From positions 3,410,001 to 3,474,000 of the forward strand of contig NZ_JBBKTU010000001.1 of the NCBI RefSeq assembly GCF_037892605.1: 64,000 nt of DNA, written 5' to 3'. Position numbers and translations under genes: made by a program. The notes beneath the pieces are model-generated. The model saw only the letters and a list, made by a program, of their open reading frames with translations, made no database searches and was not told where the DNA came from. This stretch comes from Lacibacter sp. H407. GTDB lineage: Bacteria > Bacteroidota > Bacteroidia > Chitinophagales > Chitinophagaceae. This document shows positions 47,496 through 55,930 of the stretch, in pieces (the first letter of the stretch is position 1; every line of letters begins with the position of its first letter).

Positions 47496-48806
47496 ATGAA
47501 TGATATGATCAAAAACCTTGTAGAAGCACTGCAACTATCGCCGGATAATGTACCCTTACGTTTGCAGGTGGCCAACCTGATGATGAACGATAAAATGTAT
47601 GCTGAAGCAGCAGAACAATTATCCGAAATTCTTCAACGTAGTTACGGGCACTCCACAGCCCAGGTGCAATTGGCAGAATGTTTTTACCACATGGAAAAAT
47701 ATTCTGCAGCGTTGATTATTTTTGAGCAACTCAACTTTACTGAACTGCCTGTAACATCTGCTGCGTTATATGTACGTTGCCTCATCAAGGAACAATCCAT
47801 TGAGCAAGCTATTGATCTGTATAAACAGTTGCTGCTGTTGTATCCCGGTTTTTCAGACGATGAAATTGATAAAACACTTCGTCTTGGTTCTTCTGCAGCG
47901 AGCATGGACGATGAGCTTATGATGGATGATGAAGCTTACTTTCTGGAGAAACCCACGACACGTTTCAGCGATGTGGGAGGTATGAAGAATGTAAAAAATG
48001 AAATTTCCTTAAAGATTATTCAGCCATTAAAAAATCCCGATCTGTATAAAGCATTCGGGAAAAAGGCAGGTGGCGGAATTTTGTTATATGGTCCTCCGGG
48101 TTGTGGTAAAACATTTATTGCAAAAGCAACAGCGGGTGAGATCGATGCAAAATTCATCAGCATCGGTTTGCATGATATACTGGATATGTGGATCGGCAAT
48201 AGTGAAAAAAATCTGCACCAGGTATTTGAAGTAGCAAGAGCCAATAAGCCTTGTGTGTTGTTTTTTGACGAAGTAGATGCGATCGGCAGCAGCCGTGCCG
48301 ATTTGAAACAATCGGCCATGCGTCATGTCATCAATCAATTTCTGGCTGAGCTGGATGGGGTAGAAGCAAATAACGAAGGTGTGTTGATATTAGCTGCCAC
48401 CAATGCTCCGTGGAGTGTGGATGGTGCGTTCCGCAGACCGGGCCGTTTCGACCGGATCATTTTTGTAGCACCTCCCGATGAAGAAGCACGAATCGATATT
48501 TTAAAAAATCTGTTGAATGGAAAACCGGTTGGCGAAGTGGATGTTAAAAAAATTGCGGCGCAAAGTGAAGGCTATTCCGGTGCAGACCTCACCGCTTTGA
48601 TCGACATTGCTGTGGAAGATAAATTAACACAGTCTATTGAAACCGGCGAGTTGCAACCTCTTACTACAAAAGATTTTCTACGTGCATTAAAAATACACAA
48701 GCCTACTACACAGGAATGGTTTGCCAGTGCCCGCAATTATGCATTGTATGCAAATGAATCCGGTTTGTACGATGACATTCTCAAGTATTTAAAAATTAAA
48801 CGATAG
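47496..48806 (+). CDS. TPR-AAA+ ATPase fusion (classic/meiotic-clade type)
   Basis: A 436-residue cytoplasmic protein. Residues 1-140 are TPR-like helical repeats, then an acidic linker, then one AAA+ module: Walker A GPPGCGKT at 199-206, Walker B LFFDEVDAIG with Asp258-Glu259, sensor-1 AATNAPW, arginine fingers RRPGRFDR and the second-domain GYSGADLTALI. The sequence resembles FtsH/Cdc48/Vps4-type ATPases rather than MoxR or Clp, with no protease domain. It is coupled to the following TPR membrane protein (15-bp gap), so the two may form a remodelling machine at the inner membrane. Substrate unknown. Confidence 0.86.
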   Translation: MNDMIKNLVEALQLSPDNVPLRLQVANLMMNDKMYAEAAEQLSEILQRSYGHSTAQVQLAECFYHMEKYSAALIIFEQLNFTELPVTSAALYVRCLIKEQSIEQAIDLYKQLLLLYPGFSDDEIDKTLRLGSSAASMDDELMMDDEAYFLEKPTTRFSDVGGMKNVKNEISLKIIQPLKNPDLYKAFGKKAGGGILLYGPPGCGKTFIAKATAGEIDAKFISIGLHDILDMWIGNSEKNLHQVFEVARANKPCVLFFDEVDAIGSSRADLKQSAMRHVINQFLAELDGVEANNEGVLILAATNAPWSVDGAFRRPGRFDRIIFVAPPDEEARIDILKNLLNGKPVGEVDVKKIAAQSEGYSGADLTALIDIAVEDKLTQSIETGELQPLTTKDFLRALKIHKPTTQEWFASARNYALYANESGLYDDILKYLKIKR

Positions 48807-48821
48807 ACGAATTGCTGCCTT

Positions 48822-50078
48822 ATGGAATTTACCAGTGTACATATCAGCCGGGCCGAAGTGTTGCTTGAGCAAAACAGAGCACAACAGGCGATCAGCGAAT
48901 TAAAACAAGCTCTGCAAACAGATCCTGATAATGCGTATGCTTATGCATTGTATGCCCGTTGTCATTACCGCCTCGATCAACACAAAGAAGGTGTTGAAAA
49001 AATACAAAAAGCTATTTCATTAGAACCTGATGAATCGTATTACTTCTATTTACGTGGTTTTGGTTATTATCATTTGAATAATTCCATTGTTGCAGTTACT
49101 GATCTCAATCAGGCTATTCGTTTATTTCCCTACAACGCAGAGTATTTTGGGTTATATGCATTTATCCAGATCGATGAACGGAATTATGAATTGGCATTGA
49201 CCAAAGCAAACGAAGGACTGGAACTTGATCCGGAAAATCTTACTTGTTTGAATGCAAGGGCAAGATCGCTGAACAAACTCAAACGAAACAACGAAGCAAT
49301 TGATACCATGCAGGATGCATTGAGCAGTGCACCCGAAAGTGATTTTACACATGTTACCATCGGCTTTAATCATCTGGAGCGTGGCAAGCACAAAGATGCA
49401 CAACAGCATTTTCGTGAGGCGTTGCGACTTTCACCTACATTGTATTCTGCAAAAGAAGGATTGAAGGAATCGTTGAAATCAAATTTTCCGCCGTACCGAA
49501 TTATTCTGCAACTGAGTTTTTGGTTGAGCGAAAAAGGAAAAAACTTTCGTGTTGGCTTTACCATTGGATTGTATATCCTCTTCCGTATTTTAACAAGTGT
49601 TGCTAACTCTTATCCGGCAGCACGGTTTTTTATTGTGCCGTTTATTGTGTTGTACTTTGTGTATTTCATCTTCAGTTGGATCGGCAGTTCACTTGCAAAC
49701 TTCATGTTGCTGTTTCATAAAGATGGAAAATACATTGTTGATAACTGGGAACGGTACACCGCCATTGCCATTGTGGTTTGTTTGGTTGCCGGCATCAGCA
49801 TTGGTGTAACGGCATACATTGGTGCAGCACCCGATAGTATGATCTTGGCCGGTGTTGCGTTAGCCAGTATTTGTATACCTGTCAGCCGGTTTGAAGATGG
49901 GGCTTCTATCAAACTCCTTTCAGTAAAAGCAATTTATTCCATTGCATTAATTGTATTGGGTTATGCGGCAGCGCTGATAATACTGCTTTTTCCATTGGTC
50001 TCTGTCGGTCCGGTTCTGTTCGGAGTGTTCTTTGTGGGGCTGATTATTTACATGTGGACGGTGGGTGGATGGAATTGA
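48822..50078 (+). CDS. TPR protein with C-terminal multi-spanning membrane domain
   Basis: A 418-residue protein of two parts: residues 1 to about 215 are TPR repeats (AISELKQALQTDPDNAYAYA and similar), and residues about 240-418 hold five or six transmembrane helices (FFIVPFIVLYFVYFIFSWIG; AIAIVVCLVAGISIGVTAYIG; ALIVLGYAAALIILLF). There is no signal peptide, so the TPR part should face the cytoplasm. The membrane part is not a family I recognise. Directly follows the TPR-AAA+ gene and is likely its partner. Confidence 0.8.
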   Translation: MEFTSVHISRAEVLLEQNRAQQAISELKQALQTDPDNAYAYALYARCHYRLDQHKEGVEKIQKAISLEPDESYYFYLRGFGYYHLNNSIVAVTDLNQAIRLFPYNAEYFGLYAFIQIDERNYELALTKANEGLELDPENLTCLNARARSLNKLKRNNEAIDTMQDALSSAPESDFTHVTIGFNHLERGKHKDAQQHFREALRLSPTLYSAKEGLKESLKSNFPPYRIILQLSFWLSEKGKNFRVGFTIGLYILFRILTSVANSYPAARFFIVPFIVLYFVYFIFSWIGSSLANFMLLFHKDGKYIVDNWERYTAIAIVVCLVAGISIGVTAYIGAAPDSMILAGVALASICIPVSRFEDGASIKLLSVKAIYSIALIVLGYAAALIILLFPLVSVGPVLFGVFFVGLIIYMWTVGGWN

Positions 50079-50232
50079 TTTTTTCATCGATAGTTATAAC
50101 GAATCATTTAATGAGATAGCATTTGATTTTTGACTTGTTTGTTGTTATGAATACTTTGGACGAGGTTAAATTATTCCGATATTTTCAAAAAATATTGAAA
50201 ACTTCGTAACTTTATGACCTCAAACAATCAAT

Positions 50233-51513
50233 ATGAAACTCATCATACTCGGCGGCGGCTTCGGTGGTTTACGTTTAGCGAATCTGCTCAGTAACAAGGA
50301 AGGCATCGATATAACACTCATCGACCGGTTTAACTATCATCAGTTTCAGCCCTTGTTTTACCAGGTGGCAACAGCAGGTCTTGATGCCTCCAATATTTCG
50401 TTTCCTCTTCGCAAAACATTTCAAAAAAGCAAGAATGTGCGTATCCGCATGGCAGAAGTGGAGCGTATTGATACAATTACAAAACAAGTGATCACGAATG
50501 AAGACACGTACAGTTATGATTATCTCGTGATCGCTACCGGTGCCTCTACCAATTTCTTCGGCAATAAAAATCTGGAAGAGCATGCGTTCCCGATGAAATC
50601 AACTGTGGAAGCATTGCAGTTGCGGCATAAACTCATTCACAATTTTGAAGATGCGTTGCATGTGTCGAACAAAGAAGAATTGCAACGCCTGATGAATGTG
50701 GTGGTGGTAGGTGGTGGCCCAACGGGTGTTGAGTTGAGTGGTGCTATTGCTGAAATGAAAAAATATGTGTTGCCGAAAGATTATCCCGAACTCGATTTCA
50801 GCATGATGAATATCTACCTGCTGGAAGGCACCGGCAAAACGTTGGCGGCCATGAGTGAACAAAGCAGTGCAAACAGTTTGAACTATCTGCAACGGTTGGG
50901 TGTTACCGTACTAACAAATTCGTTGCTGCAGGATTATGACGGAAAAAATGTAACACTGAAAGATGGTACCAGTATTCCCTCTGCATTGGTGATATGGGCG
51001 GCCGGTATCAAAGGAAATATTCCGGGTGGTATTGATTCTTCTTTAATTGCAAGAGGTAACCGCATAAAAGTAGATGAATTCAATTTTGTGCAAGGTCTCA
51101 ACAATGTATTTGCCATCGGCGATATTGCGTACATGGAAGAAGCGCATTTTCCCAACGGTCATCCGCAGGTTGCACCCGTTGCTATACAGCAGGCTACATT
51201 ACTGGCAGCAAATTTGCTGAATCTGCGACAAGGAAAATCAGCGAAGGCATTTCGTTATAAAGATAAAGGTGCCATGGCAACTGTTGGACGTAACCTTGCG
51301 GTGGTGGATGTGCCAAAACCAAAGCTGCATTTCGGTGGCTTTTTTGCGTGGCTCATCTGGATGGGTTTGCATCTGATGTTGATCCTTGGTGTGAAGAATA
51401 AATTCTTTGTATTTACAAACTGGTTGTATAATTATTTTACCTACGATCAGAGCTTGCGGTTGATCTTTAAAGAGTTTTACCGGAGAGAAGGAGAGGAAGT
51501 GGGTGGTAGATAG
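50233..51513 (+). CDS. ndh: Type II NADH dehydrogenase (NDH-2)
   Basis: A single-subunit, non-proton-pumping NADH:quinone oxidoreductase of 426 residues. FAD-binding loop GGGFGG at 7-12, NADH-binding loop VVVGGGPTGVELSG starting near 157, and the second FAD motif NVFAIGDIAYMEE with the quinone-site-associated HPQVAPVAIQQA. The C-terminal hydrophobic segment (FFAWLIWMGLHLMLILG) anchors it to the inner membrane. It is transcribed alone; taacttta at 50207-50214 is a near-consensus -7 element. Confidence 0.92.
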   Translation: MKLIILGGGFGGLRLANLLSNKEGIDITLIDRFNYHQFQPLFYQVATAGLDASNISFPLRKTFQKSKNVRIRMAEVERIDTITKQVITNEDTYSYDYLVIATGASTNFFGNKNLEEHAFPMKSTVEALQLRHKLIHNFEDALHVSNKEELQRLMNVVVVGGGPTGVELSGAIAEMKKYVLPKDYPELDFSMMNIYLLEGTGKTLAAMSEQSSANSLNYLQRLGVTVLTNSLLQDYDGKNVTLKDGTSIPSALVIWAAGIKGNIPGGIDSSLIARGNRIKVDEFNFVQGLNNVFAIGDIAYMEEAHFPNGHPQVAPVAIQQATLLAANLLNLRQGKSAKAFRYKDKGAMATVGRNLAVVDVPKPKLHFGGFFAWLIWMGLHLMLILGVKNKFFVFTNWLYNYFTYDQSLRLIFKEFYRREGEEVGGR

Positions 51514-51542
51514 GTTTATAAGTTGAAAAGTTGACGAAGGTT

Positions 51543-51598
51543 GCCAACCTTCACAAAGCTGTTGATAAATTTTAGGACTCGATATATAGGTTGGCAAC
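51543..51598. repeat. Dispersed palindromic repeat, inverted pair A
   Basis: aaggttgccaaccttc on the left and aggttggcaaccttc on the right, about 40 bp apart, are inverted copies of one motif; each is also self-complementary around a single central base. It fills the gap between ndh and the DUF2071 gene. The same motif recurs at 13954, 59624 and 60472. Confidence 0.65.
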
Positions 51599-51623
51599 CT
51601 TCAGAATAAAAGTATTTACTTAA

Positions 51624-52352
51624 ATGAGTGATAAAAAAATACAGGCAAAAGCATTTCTAACAGCCGAATGGCGGAATCTGGTGATGATGAATTTTGTGGT
51701 GCCTGAGCAGGTATTAAAACCGCATCTTCCCAACGGAGTTGAACTGGATGCGTTTGAAGGCAAATGCTATGTAAGTTTTGTGGCGTTTCATTTTCTTGAT
51801 ACTAAGGTTAAAGGCATTGGCTTTCCGTTTCATAAAGATTTTGAAGAGATCAATCTGCGGTTTTATGTAAAATATCCATCAGCCGAAGGAATGAAACGTG
51901 GCGTTGTGTTCATCAGTGAGCTGGTGCCCAAACGGATGATCACCTGGATCGCTAAACTGATCTACCAGGAACAGTATTCCTATTCGCCCATTAAAAGCAA
52001 AATTGAACAAACCAATCAACGATACCTTCAATTTGAATGGGGCAAAGAACTGGAATATGAAATAAAAGTTGAAACAGCGCTGCAGGTACAACCGATCGTA
52101 CAAGGCAGTAAAGAAGAATTTATTTTCGAACACTATTGGGGTTATACATCATTGTCATCTTTTCGTACAGGTGAATACAGGGTTGAACATCCACGCTGGA
52201 ATATTTATCCCGTCAATAATTTTTCTTACAAGATCGATTTTGGAAAACTCTATGGCGAAGATTTTTCTTTCCTGAATGAGATGCAGCCTGATTCGTTGTT
52301 TGTAGCTGAAGGTTCGGACGTTAGTGTATATGAACGGACGATCCTCAAATAA
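51624..52352 (+). CDS. DUF2071 family protein (YqjF-like)
   Basis: A 242-residue cytoplasmic protein matching the YqjF/DUF2071 family: TAEWRNLVMMNFVVPEQVLKPHLP at the N-terminus, VSFVAFHFLDTKVKG, EINLRFYVKYP and EHYWGYTS. The fold is related to acetoacetate decarboxylase, but catalytic function is unproven. It lies after the palindromic repeat, converges with the next gene, and has no informative neighbours. Confidence 0.82.
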   Translation: MSDKKIQAKAFLTAEWRNLVMMNFVVPEQVLKPHLPNGVELDAFEGKCYVSFVAFHFLDTKVKGIGFPFHKDFEEINLRFYVKYPSAEGMKRGVVFISELVPKRMITWIAKLIYQEQYSYSPIKSKIEQTNQRYLQFEWGKELEYEIKVETALQVQPIVQGSKEEFIFEHYWGYTSLSSFRTGEYRVEHPRWNIYPVNNFSYKIDFGKLYGEDFSFLNEMQPDSLFVAEGSDVSVYERTILK

Positions 52353-52371
52353 AAGCTATACAATCCCTGCT

Positions 52372-52947
52372 TTATAAATACGGATGTTTAAAATTTGGAT
52401 ACTTTTTCTTTCGTTCATTTAATTCCTGCAGGTACTGTTCCATACCTGATGGGTCATAGATATTATCCTTTGCATAGAATAACTGACCTTCGTGATAATT
52501 AAACAGACACCAGTTGCGTGATGGATCAAATACTATTGTATCGCCAATTAAAAAGATATCGAACGCATACTTGATCAGCATCTTCCAGGTCATCAATAAT
52601 GCCTGCGGGTTACCGTCGCACAAAACAAATACTTCGTTGCTGAAAGGAATACCTTTGTTGTATAACCATTTTTTCAACAACGGAATGTTTTCGTGGAGGT
52701 CAACAGCATATTCATATTGATCAACAGTTTTAAAAATTCCTCTTGAAAACGGAGCCCAGCCACCATCCGAGATCAGTTGTGCATTGTCCACAAAGTCTAG
52801 TAAATATTTTTCGGCCTTCTTATCAAGAAACAGGATCTGTGCTTTGTGTGTTTCAGGTAACGCATCAAAATCTGCAGCCGAGCCAAATACAGTGCCGCCA
52901 GTAGGTGGGGGAATGTGGAAGTTTTTGATGTTGTTGAAATCGATCAC
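52372..52947 (-). CDS. Hypothetical protein, 191 aa
   Basis: I do not recognise a family. A soluble acidic/aromatic protein with no signal peptide or membrane helix; notable stretches are PPPTGGTVFGSAADFDAL, ISDGGWAPFSRGIF, DLHENIPLLKKWL and SRNWCLFNYHEGQLFYA. The start is a GTG (52945-52947), since no ATG is available. Coding character is good throughout and the stop lies 19 bp from the stop of the DUF2071 gene. Expressed-protein status is likely, function unknown. Confidence 0.65.
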   Translation of the reverse strand: MIDFNNIKNFHIPPPTGGTVFGSAADFDALPETHKAQILFLDKKAEKYLLDFVDNAQLISDGGWAPFSRGIFKTVDQYEYAVDLHENIPLLKKWLYNKGIPFSNEVFVLCDGNPQALLMTWKMLIKYAFDIFLIGDTIVFDPSRNWCLFNYHEGQLFYAKDNIYDPSGMEQYLQELNERKKKYPNFKHPYL

Positions 52948-53213
52948 AGAGTAAATGCATTGTATTGTTTAATGAAAATAGGTAATGTTAGGGATTTTCA
53001 AGCGAATACAAAGCCTGTATGCAAAAAAGTTGCAGTTGTTTGTAATCACTTGTGAATGGTTTGTGGAGCGACACTTGCTTTGGTAGATTGTACTTGCAAC
53101 AATGGAACATGTCTAATACTTTACTAGTGATCTTGAGATGCTCTAATGTTTTGCATGGTATTGCATTATATCATAAATTAGAGTTTTACCTACAAGCAAC
53201 TGTTAACATCAAC

Positions 53214-53516
53214 ATGACCAAACAAACAACATCAATATTAAAACTTGCAGGAACTACGGCAGTAATTTTTCTTACTATAAATTTGTTGATGGGAGGTCCG
53301 TCTTCGGATATCCACGTACATGACAGTTACATCATCATGAGTACTGCCACGAAAATAATTTTATTCATTGTTTTTTCTGTTTTTGTGGGTAGTTTGACCG
53401 TTGCTATTCTCAGCAAATTCAAGAATAAACTCTACAATAAGGTTTTGCTATTTTCACTTCTGCTTCTGGTTTCAGCAAGCATGTATATTTTTTCTTTGTT
53501 CGCTGATTTGAAGTAA
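53214..53516 (+). CDS. Small membrane protein with a COX1-like HDSY motif
   Basis: A 100-residue protein with three hydrophobic helices. After helix 1 it has SSDIHVHDSYIIM, very similar to the DxxxHDTYFVV segment of heme-copper oxidase subunit I and of many small Bacteroidota proteins. The frame opens at 53052, but Met55 (53214) gives the protein-like sequence MTKQTTSILKLAG; the upstream part reads as noncoding. No oxidase gene is near. Function unknown; the motif might bind a metal through its histidines. Confidence 0.62.
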   Translation: MTKQTTSILKLAGTTAVIFLTINLLMGGPSSDIHVHDSYIIMSTATKIILFIVFSVFVGSLTVAILSKFKNKLYNKVLLFSLLLLVSASMYIFSLFADLK

Positions 53517-53722
53517 TACCAACAAACACAATTGAAATTGAATATGAGTGGCATACTGCTACTCACAAGCATAGATAACCACTTGTGCGAAATATTGGAT
53601 AATAATTTTATTTCTTCCCGGCAACTTCTGCCGAACGGAGCGCTGCGTAGTACAGGGAACGAGATCATTTAAACGTAATGTCCTTTACATAATACCTTGC
53701 TAAGAAACAAGAATAGTTGTAA
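53517..53722. other. Intergenic region with a structured element
   Basis: No gene is seen. Bases 53616-53660 can fold: outer ttccc/gggaa, inner cggca/tgccg (53620-53624 with 53630-53634), and the small palindrome agcgct. It is GC-richer than its surroundings. Confidence 0.3.
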
Positions 53723-54439
53723 TTAATTCTTATTGCTATACTTTTCCAATATTCTTTCTATTGTCAATGCCTCATCTTTTGAGATTGCTTTTTTGTCTTT
53801 GATATACATTGCAAACCCTTGCTTGAAGTCTTTTGTAAAAGCAATCAATCCCGCTAAGGGATATTTGTTTTGCAAGTATGATTTTCGATCAATGCTAAGA
53901 ATTGAGTTTAGAGTGGGGTCTTTCAAAAATAAGACCTTGCAGTAAATTGAATCCTGCCCTTGTTTGTCTTTTATTGAATAGGGATAATACATATACTCAA
54001 TTCCATTAAATATAGTGTCCTTGCAATTCGCTATGTTGTAATCCTGTGCCTCGTCAGCAGTTACGCTGTCAACTATATTCATTCCTAAATTTTTCTCTTT
54101 TAATGGCCCTTTGGCAATCAGTTTACTGTCTAGGCTAAATGTATCAATACTAAAGTACGTTTTGGCTGAAATATCAATAAAGTGAACTTTCAACGGTTGG
54201 GTCCACTCTATATAAGTTGATCTGTCAGGATCTGCATATCTGTGTTCTTCACTGAATTCGTTATTAATAAACTCAATGAGATATCCGTTGTAGGAAATGT
54301 ATTCATATTCTGACATAATCTGTGATTGGTCATTTACCATCGCTTGCATGATCAGAGTATACCTGTAGTAGGTTTTAGGGAGGGGTCGAAAAGCTGCTAT
54401 TGCCAAAACGAGTAATGTGAGGATAAGTGTTTTTCTCAT
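53723..54439 (-). CDS. Hypothetical secreted protein, 238 aa
   Basis: No family recognised. N-terminal signal-like segment MRKTLILTLLVLAIAAFRPLP, then a soluble body rich in Tyr, Lys and Asp (for example SEYEYISYNGYLIEF; IEYMYYPYSIKDKQG). The layout, beta-rich with a start like GLPGLI proteins, suggests a periplasmic protein, but the GLPGLI signature is absent. A near-consensus promoter (TTG, 19 bp, tattttta) lies upstream on the minus strand near 54480-54510. Isolated, monocistronic. Confidence 0.6.
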   Translation of the reverse strand: MRKTLILTLLVLAIAAFRPLPKTYYRYTLIMQAMVNDQSQIMSEYEYISYNGYLIEFINNEFSEEHRYADPDRSTYIEWTQPLKVHFIDISAKTYFSIDTFSLDSKLIAKGPLKEKNLGMNIVDSVTADEAQDYNIANCKDTIFNGIEYMYYPYSIKDKQGQDSIYCKVLFLKDPTLNSILSIDRKSYLQNKYPLAGLIAFTKDFKQGFAMYIKDKKAISKDEALTIERILEKYSNKN

Positions 54440-54525
54440 AGTTATAAATTAAGTTCCTTGATAGGTTAGGTATCTTAAAAATATAAACTTTTTTTATAGC
54501 AGCAACTTGCCACTATGAAATAATT

Positions 54526-54653
54526 TCAGGAATCAACTTTTCTTCTTTGCTGTTTCTTCAAAATCTTACTCGCTTTTTTTGAAAGACTGCTGCGGAATTT
54601 GGAGGAGTTTCAAGCGCTTTGAATTTATTATTATTTTTTGTAGGTTTATGCAT
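54526..54653 (-). pseudogene. Small basic protein gene, apparently frameshifted at an A7 run
   Basis: Too short for usual ORF calls. On the minus strand an ATG at 54653 opens MHKPTKNNNKFKALETPPNS, continuing AAVFQKK, then ends early at 54558 in the +0 frame. If one A is added to the A7 run (plus-strand T run 54574-54580), the frame continues as ASKILKKQQRRKVDS to a stop at 54526-54528, giving about 42 residues. Both halves look like one small, Lys/Arg-rich protein. A near-consensus promoter (TTG, 18 bp, taggtttc) lies directly upstream. It may be a real frameshift, a sequencing error in the homopolymer, or programmed slippage. Confidence 0.42.
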
Positions 54654-54676
54654 CTAGTTAACCTGAAACCTAGGAT

Positions 54677-55366
54677 ATGCCAACTACTATCAACTCCAAA
54701 ACAGTTATCACATCATTACTGGTCCTCATTATTGCAGTACTGGTTTTCTTTTTAATAAAAGGAAATCAACAATCCAGAGAAGATGAACAGGTAGCTGTAA
54801 AATGCAGTAACAAAACCGTCTTTCGTTACAAATATCCCGATCAGTATTTTCCTGCATTTACAAGAGAATACGATAATCAGGTAGCAGTAACGTCTGATTT
54901 TTTAAAGAATCTTACTGATAGTAGTAGCGGCGCATTAAGCATCGAGCTGGGTGTCCGCAGTCAGATTGTGCAACTACAGCAACAACTAAACCAGGACAAT
55001 ATTACTTTTTCGACCGGCCTACGTTCATATTTCATGATCTTGAATAATGATCCTTGTAATGATGAGATCCGAAATAAATATGCGCTCTACACAGAAGAAA
55101 TGAGCCGTCGTATGCTCGAACTCAAAAAAGTTGTGGAAGGAGTGGAGGAAATAAAAAACAATGCTATTGCTCATGGTGGTGATACATTGGCGGCCCCGCC
55201 GGGCAAGGATACAATAATAGCACCTACACCTGATGTGATTGCACATGCAGATACGGCTGTGGTTAACAAATCCATTAACACAATACGTAAAGTGATCACA
55301 AAAAACAATGTTCTAACCCGACGGCTGCCTGTAACTGTAGCAAATACATACCGGATAAACAATTAG
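54677..55366 (+). CDS. Hypothetical membrane-anchored protein, 229 aa
   Basis: No family recognised. One N-terminal transmembrane helix (VITSLLVLIIAVLVFFLI, about 10-27) followed by a charged, probably helical periplasmic part with a coiled-coil-like stretch (QIVQLQQQLNQDN; YTEEMSRRMLELKKVVEGVEE) and a Pro/Ala/Thr-rich low-complexity segment (GDTLAAPPGKDTIIAPTPD) before a basic end. Ends by converging with the HEAT-like gene. No function can be given. Confidence 0.62.
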   Translation: MPTTINSKTVITSLLVLIIAVLVFFLIKGNQQSREDEQVAVKCSNKTVFRYKYPDQYFPAFTREYDNQVAVTSDFLKNLTDSSSGALSIELGVRSQIVQLQQQLNQDNITFSTGLRSYFMILNNDPCNDEIRNKYALYTEEMSRRMLELKKVVEGVEEIKNNAIAHGGDTLAAPPGKDTIIAPTPDVIAHADTAVVNKSINTIRKVITKNNVLTRRLPVTVANTYRINN

Positions 55367-55372
55367 CAATTG

Positions 55373-55407
55373 AAAACAATTTGTTGAGACTCTTTTGCAA
55401 TTGTTTT
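55373..55407. terminator. Possible bidirectional terminator
   Basis: aaaacaatt (55373-55381) and aattgtttt (55399-55407) form a 9-bp A/T-rich stem with a long loop and a T-run, between converging genes. Weak. Confidence 0.35.
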
Positions 55408-55414
55408 TGAATCG

Positions 55415-55930
55415 TTACTTTCTGTATTTCTTCAAAATCTTTCTCGCCCTCGAATGAAACGCTGCTGTTTCAAAATCCCATCGTTCTTCAATCACAGTGA
55501 TAATCTCGGGCATGATCTCGGGGTATTCGTTTGCTAATTGTTCGAGAATGGTTAATGAAAATGCTTTCACTGCTGCTTTCTCCTGCACATCGCAGATAAA
55601 TGAAAAACAGGCATCCATTACATCTCCTTTCAACGTTTCAGGAATGGGAATGTATTGCAGCAGTCGTGTAATATTTCTGCGTACGGCATTGTGCAAACCG
55701 GGCTTTCGTAACAGAGCGACAAACACAGGTAAATGTTTCTGCAGCAACTGTGGTTGAATTTCTGCAATACTTCCGATGGGCCAGGCGGCACGTTGCACCA
55801 CACGGTATTCATCGTGCAGGAATAATTGCACCAGTTCATCAAACCGCTTTTGTGATGTCCCGATCCAATCAATGATCTTGTTGGTTTGTGCTTTGGAATG
55901 TTTTGCTAAAATTTCTTCCCGGAGATTCAA
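55415..55930 (-). CDS. HEAT-like repeat protein, 171 aa
   Basis: An all-helical soluble protein resembling HEAT/armadillo or DNA-alkylation-repeat proteins (EYRVVQRAAWPIGSIAE; AVRRNITRLLQYIP; FETAAFHSRARKILKKYRK). No catalytic motif. The start is a TTG overlapping the cutC stop codon (TTGA), a coupling arrangement that implies translation immediately after CutC in the same operon. Binding partner unknown. Confidence 0.7.
   Translation of the reverse strand: MNLREEILAKHSKAQTNKIIDWIGTSQKRFDELVQLFLHDEYRVVQRAAWPIGSIAEIQPQLLQKHLPVFVALLRKPGLHNAVRRNITRLLQYIPIPETLKGDVMDACFSFICDVQEKAAVKAFSLTILEQLANEYPEIMPEIITVIEERWDFETAAFHSRARKILKKYRK

Noticed and set aside
53052-53213. 54 extra N-terminal residues on the small HDSY membrane protein
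   Set aside because: The stretch is not protein-like, and an ATG at 53214 gives a natural membrane-protein start.
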